Origin: Faecalibacterium sp. I3-3-33
Lineage (GTDB): Bacteria > Bacillota > Clostridia > Oscillospirales > Ruminococcaceae
Assembly (NCBI RefSeq): GCF_023347295.1
Contig: NZ_CP094469.1
Coordinates: 806,001-870,000 of the forward strand
Reading direction: 5' to 3'
DNA: 64,000 bases
Both the position numbers and the translations under genes were made by a program. This document shows positions 61,145-64,000 of the stretch, piece by piece. Under the pieces are notes generated by a model. It was not told the DNA's origin. It saw only the letters and a list, made by a program, of their open reading frames with translations, and made no database searches. Every line of letters begins with the position of its first letter. Position 1 is the stretch's first letter.

Positions 61145-61330
61145 ATGGACAAAAACAATATAACCTCTGTGAAAATTCCTGCGGGTGCCTTTTGCGGACA
61201 CAACTGTTCTGACGGATGTATCTATTGGAACCCTTATGACCGTGATAGTAATGGCCGCCAGTACTGTTCGCATTATGATACTTACTACTATCCGAGAGAG
61301 CGCCAAGGATGTCTTAGTTATGAAGACTAA
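61145..61330 (+). CDS. Small cysteine-rich protein
   Basis: 61 residues with five cysteines (17, 21, 25, 41, 56): FCGHNCSDGCIYWNPYDRD then QYCSHYDTYYYPRERQGC. The spacing suggests one metal site, possibly completed by histidines. AAAAAGGAG precedes ATG, so it is very likely real. I do not recognise the family. It lies 24 bp after the JAMM gene and 29 bp before the ATPase gene, consistent with one operon. Confidence 0.75.
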   Translation: MDKNNITSVKIPAGAFCGHNCSDGCIYWNPYDRDSNGRQYCSHYDTYYYPRERQGCLSYED

Positions 61331-61359
61331 TTGCTTCGATTGCACGGAGGGCGTACCCC

Positions 61360-62601
61360 ATGATGTGGCATTTCTATGAGATTCCGTACATTCCCGATTT
61401 AGAGCTAGTTAAATATCAATCTCTTGGTGAACAAGGTATAGATGGTATTCTTGAGCGACATAATCGTTTTTTACGTCAATGGCAAAGGAATACTGTTCTA
61501 ATCCATACAACCCTACATTTTTTCCTTAGCTATACTCATGAACGTCCAAAAGGGAGTCGTCTGCAAATTTTCTTGGCATTTTCTTCCGATCAGACTGTAA
61601 ACTTTGAATCAATAGATGCGCTTATGCAAGCAAGTCCTTTAGCTGACTACTATAAGATTGCTCCTATTGAAGATGTTCCTGTTTGCTTGCGGAAATCATT
61701 TACAAATATTCTTCTAGTCAAAAAACAAGAACAAACACGTCTTTCCACAGGAGATACGCTATTTACAGTCGAAGGCTGGAAATCCAATCCCAAGTCACGT
61801 CTTTATGAAATGGAAAAAACCGCAGAGGCTCTTAATGAGGATATGGTTTATCATATTTCAATCTATGGAAGTGACACCTATAAAACTGCACAGCAGGCCT
61901 TACAAAAGCCTGTCGCAATTCTACGTGAGAAAGCATTGGGCCGTAGTGGGCAAATCACCCTCGCCGATAACAAAAATCGTCCGCGAGATGTCTCAGCCGA
62001 AGAAACCCTACGGATATACGAAGAGTTTTTATCAGATGTTGCCAAATCGCCTTGTTTTTTTGCCAACATTTTACTTTACGCAAACCAAAAAAGTAGTGCG
62101 CATTTTTTGATGGATGCTGTCTGCGGAGAAGCTATCAAAGAAGGAACTTGTGAAATTCAGGAAATTCCCAGTACGGCCACACCGTTGGAATTGCAGGAAG
62201 TAAATCAGCCTTACTGCAATCTTCTACCACCCTCTTTAGCATTCTGGCCAACCGCTTATACACTTGATGAACTTTCTTCTTTCTTTCGGCTTCCAATACT
62301 ATTTGATGGCGAGAATATCGAAATAAAGAAGGAAACTGCTCCGAAGTTGGAGCAAACTGGCATTTACCTTGGACAAACCAACAATGGGTTGAGCGCTTTT
62401 ATCGATGCATCATCCTTCAAAAAACACGCTTTCATATGTGGTGTTCCCGGCTCTGGTAAAACTAACACCATGCTGCATCTCGCTAATAGCCTATGGCATC
62501 ATAAAAAGCTAATCAAGGATGATACCGATAATTTGTCGGTCACTTTTAAAGAAGAAAGTGATCCTATTCCTTTTTTGGTTTTGGAACCCGCCAAATTATG
62601 A
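61360..62601 (+). pseudogene. HerA/DUF87-like ATPase, truncated after Walker A
   Basis: 413 residues. A long N-terminal domain (about 1-340, AT-rich, VirB4/HerA-associated in style) precedes TGIYLGQTNNGLSAFIDASS, Walker A FICGVPGSGKTNTM (about 365-378) and FLVLEPAKL, where it stops. Relatives continue past LVLEPAK with Walker B and further motifs for several hundred residues. The break is the junction with the erm(B) segment. GGAGGG precedes ATGATG. ATPase function is presumably lost; the N-terminal part could still be made. Confidence 0.75.
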
Positions 62602-62635
62602 TGCTAAAAATTTGTAATTAAGAAGGAGTGATTAC

Positions 62636-63373
62636 ATGAACAAAAATATAAAATATTCTCAAAACTTTTTAACGAGTGAAAAAGTACTCAACCAAATAAT
62701 AAAACAATTGAATTTAAAAGAAACCGATACCGTTTACGAAATTGGAACAGGTAAAGGGCATTTAACGACGAAACTGGCTAAAATAAGTAAACAGGTAACG
62801 TCTATTGAATTAGACAGTCATCTATTCAACTTATCGTCAGAAAAATTAAAACTGAATACTCGTGTCACTTTAATTCACCAAGATATTCTACAGTTTCAAT
62901 TCCCTAACAAACAGAGGTATAAAATTGTTGGGAGTATTCCTTACCATTTAAGCACACAAATTATTAAAAAAGTGGTTTTTGAAAGCCATGCGTCTGACAT
63001 CTATCTGATTGTTGAAGAAGGATTCTACAAGCGTACCTTGGATATTCACCGAACACTAGGGTTGCTCTTGCACACTCAAGTCTCGATTCAGCAATTGCTT
63101 AAGCTGCCAGCGGAATGCTTTCATCCTAAACCAAAAGTAAACAGTGTCTTAATAAAACTTACCCGCCATACCACAGATGTTCCAGATAAATATTGGAAGC
63201 TATATACGTACTTTGTTTCAAAATGGGTCAATCGAGAATATCGTCAACTGTTTACTAAAAATCAGTTTCATCAAGCAATGAAACACGCCAAAGTAAACAA
63301 TTTAAGTACCGTTACTTATGAGCAAGTATTGTCTATTTTTAATAGTTATCTATTATTTAACGGGAGGAAATAA
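62636..63373 (+). CDS. erm(B): 23S rRNA (adenine-2058-N6)-dimethyltransferase Erm(B)
   Basis: 245 residues, the standard Erm[24 protein letters not shown]-binding [15 protein letters not shown], catalytic [12 protein letters not shown]. It dimethylates A2058 and confers macrolide, lincosamide and streptogramin B resistance. AAGAAGGAG precedes ATG. The usual upstream leader peptide for inducible attenuation is not found: coding sequence of the broken ATPase lies within 35 bp. Expression therefore depends on read-through from upstream or an unseen promoter, and would likely be constitutive. Confidence 0.98.
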
Positions 63374-63377
63374 TTCT

Positions 63378-63509
63378 ATGAGTCGCTTTTGTAAATTTGG
63401 AAAGTTACACGTTACTAAAGGGAATGTAGATAAATTATTAGGTATACTACTGACAGCTTCCAAGGAGCTAAAGAGGTCCCTAGCGCCTACGGGGAATTTG
63501 TATCGATAA
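63378..63509 (+). CDS. Small ORF downstream of erm(B)
   Basis: 43 residues (MSRFCKFGKLHVTKGNVDKL, LLTASKELKRSLAPTGNLYR), the short ORF regularly found 3' of erm(B) on Inc18 plasmids. CGGGAGG precedes ATG. No function is known. Confidence 0.7.
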   Translation: MSRFCKFGKLHVTKGNVDKLLGILLTASKELKRSLAPTGNLYR

Positions 63510-63545
63510 GGGGTACAAATTCCCACTAAGCGCTCGGGACCCCTT
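63473..63545 (+). repeat. Compound inverted repeat after erm(B)
   Basis: GGGAATTTGTA and TACAAATTCCC form an inner stem; GGTCCCTAGCGC and GCGCTCGGGACC an outer one with two mismatches. It may end the erm(B) transcript, though no T-run follows. Confidence 0.65.
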
Positions 63546-63797
63546 GTAGGAAAATGTCCTAAGTGTGGCAACAATATTGTATTAAAAAAATCGTTTTATG
63601 GTTGTTCAAATTATCCTGAATGTACCTTCACTTTAGCTGAACATTTTAGAAAGAAAAAACTCACCAAAACAAATGTAAAAGAATTACTAGAGGGAAAAGA
63701 AACCCTGGTAAAAGGAATCAAAACGAAAGATAGAAAGTCCTACAATGCCGTTGTAAAAATCGGAGAAAAGGGATATATTGATTTTATCTATGTATGA
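63537..63797 (+). pseudogene. DNA topoisomerase III, C-terminal fragment
   Basis: The frame without a start codon reads GKCPKCGNNIVLKKSFYGCS, NYPECTFTLAEHF and a conserved tail ending KIGEKGYIDFIYV: the zinc-finger end of plasmid-type topoisomerase III. The catalytic part is absent. This remnant usually accompanies erm(B) in Inc18-derived segments. Confidence 0.8.
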
Positions 63798-63855
63798 GAA
63801 CGTATTTTTTGAAATGCTTGAGCGAATCATTCAATTAGAAAACGAAAAAGAATAG

Positions 63856-63904
63856 AATCACAAATCACAAGTGATTAATCACAAATCACTTGTGATTTGT
63901 GATT
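63856..63904. promoter_or_regulatory. Omega-repressor operator: seven contiguous heptads
   Basis: Seven unspaced 7-bp units of the WATCACW type: AATCACA twice, AGTGATT (inverted), AATCACA, AATCACT, TGTGATT twice (inverted). This is the array bound by ribbon-helix-helix repressor omega of pSM19035-type plasmids and matches the seven-unit array described for the omega promoter. Confidence 0.93.
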
Positions 63905-63918
63905 GTTGATGATAAAAT
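63890..63918 (+). promoter_or_regulatory. Omega promoter
   Basis: TTGTGA (63,890-63,895), 17 bp, TAAAAT (63,913-63,918), with the -35 inside the heptad array, as expected for autorepression. Confidence 0.8.
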
Positions 63919-63946
63919 AAGAGTAAGAAGAAATAGAAAGAAGTGA

Positions 63947-64000
63947 GTGGTTGTGGGAAATTTAGGCGCACAAAAAGCAAAACGAAATGATACACCAATC
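63947..64000 (+). CDS. Omega transcriptional repressor, N-terminus (runs off window)
   Basis: GTG start, then VVGNLGAQKAKRNDTPI, the first 18 residues of the Inc18 plasmid copy-number/partition regulator omega (a 71-residue ribbon-helix-helix protein). AGAAAGAAG upstream is its ribosome site. The second residue is Val rather than the Ile I remember from pSM19035. Confidence 0.9.
   Translation, partial: MVVGNLGAQKAKRNDTPI

Larger units (their letters stand above)
62596..64000 (+). mobile_element. Inc18-plasmid-derived erm(B)-omega segment
   Basis: From the ATPase break onward the sequence matches, as I recall it, the pAMbeta1/pSM19035 arrangement: erm(B), 43-codon ORF, topoisomerase III tail, omega operator and omega. 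It continues past the window end. Confidence 0.85.

Overview
The window looks like a chromosome segment of a GC-rich, Gram-positive, strictly fermentative gut Clostridium relative, most likely Faecalibacterium or a close Oscillospiraceae neighbour. The reasons are protein-level similarity to Clostridia, strong AGGAGG-type ribosome sites, sigma-A promoters, T-box control of alaS, a preQ1-III riboswitch in front of queT (a class whose best-known example is from Faecalibacterium prausnitzii), an FeFe hydrogenase, D-lactate dehydrogenase and Fhs. The genus is an inference; no search could be run.

Bases 1-51,000 are ordinary chromosome in short operons. In order they hold: the start of fhs behind a probable ZTP riboswitch; cysteine desulfurase, thiI, cinA and a degenerate CinA-like membrane protein; a secreted flavin reductase with a divergent LysR regulator; tRNA-Arg and a K+ channel subunit; pepT, D-lactate dehydrogenase and pfkA; tRNA-Gln and tRNA-Pro; a HAD phosphatase; queT with its riboswitch; pdxK-trmL-degV; an FeFe hydrogenase and mtaB; a D,D-carboxypeptidase and pgi; DUF177-rpmF-DUF512-der-plsY; a PsiE-like protein with two lipoproteins; a MATE pump; a ricin-lectin/lysine-rich-tail protein; tRNA-Ser; an FMN-dependent hydroxyacid oxidase and an RluA enzyme; T-box-alaS, a HIT protein, a phosphoribosyltransferase, comEC, holA and rnmV; and a SigK-like sigma factor. 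Four copies of a small intergenic repeat with interleaved complementary arms are scattered through this part.

From about 51,240 to the end, composition and content change to nested mobile DNA. The outer layer is a conjugative-element remnant: XRE regulator, broken parA, parB, DUF3789, DUF3846, PcfB and the N-terminus of a VirD4/PcfC coupling ATPase. The coupling gene is cut just after its nucleotide-binding loop by a Tn4451-type element carrying a large serine recombinase and TnpV. Inside that lies a second, small (Mpi/Pin-type) serine recombinase followed by inverted recombination-like sites flanking about 100 bp with an outward promoter. Next is an AT-rich three-gene cassette: JAMM/MPN-domain protein, 61-residue cysteine-rich protein, HerA/DUF87-like ATPase. 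The ATPase is broken by the last layer, an Inc18-plasmid segment (erm(B), small ORF, topoisomerase III tail, seven-heptad omega operator, start of omega).

Most notable for follow-up are the possible invertible promoter next to the Mpi-type recombinase, the JAMM/Cys-rich/ATPase cassette it may control, the interleaved intergenic repeat family, and the ricin-lectin protein with a histone-H1-like tail. The organism would be expected to be MLS-B (macrolide-lincosamide-streptogramin B) resistant, probably without the usual attenuation leader.
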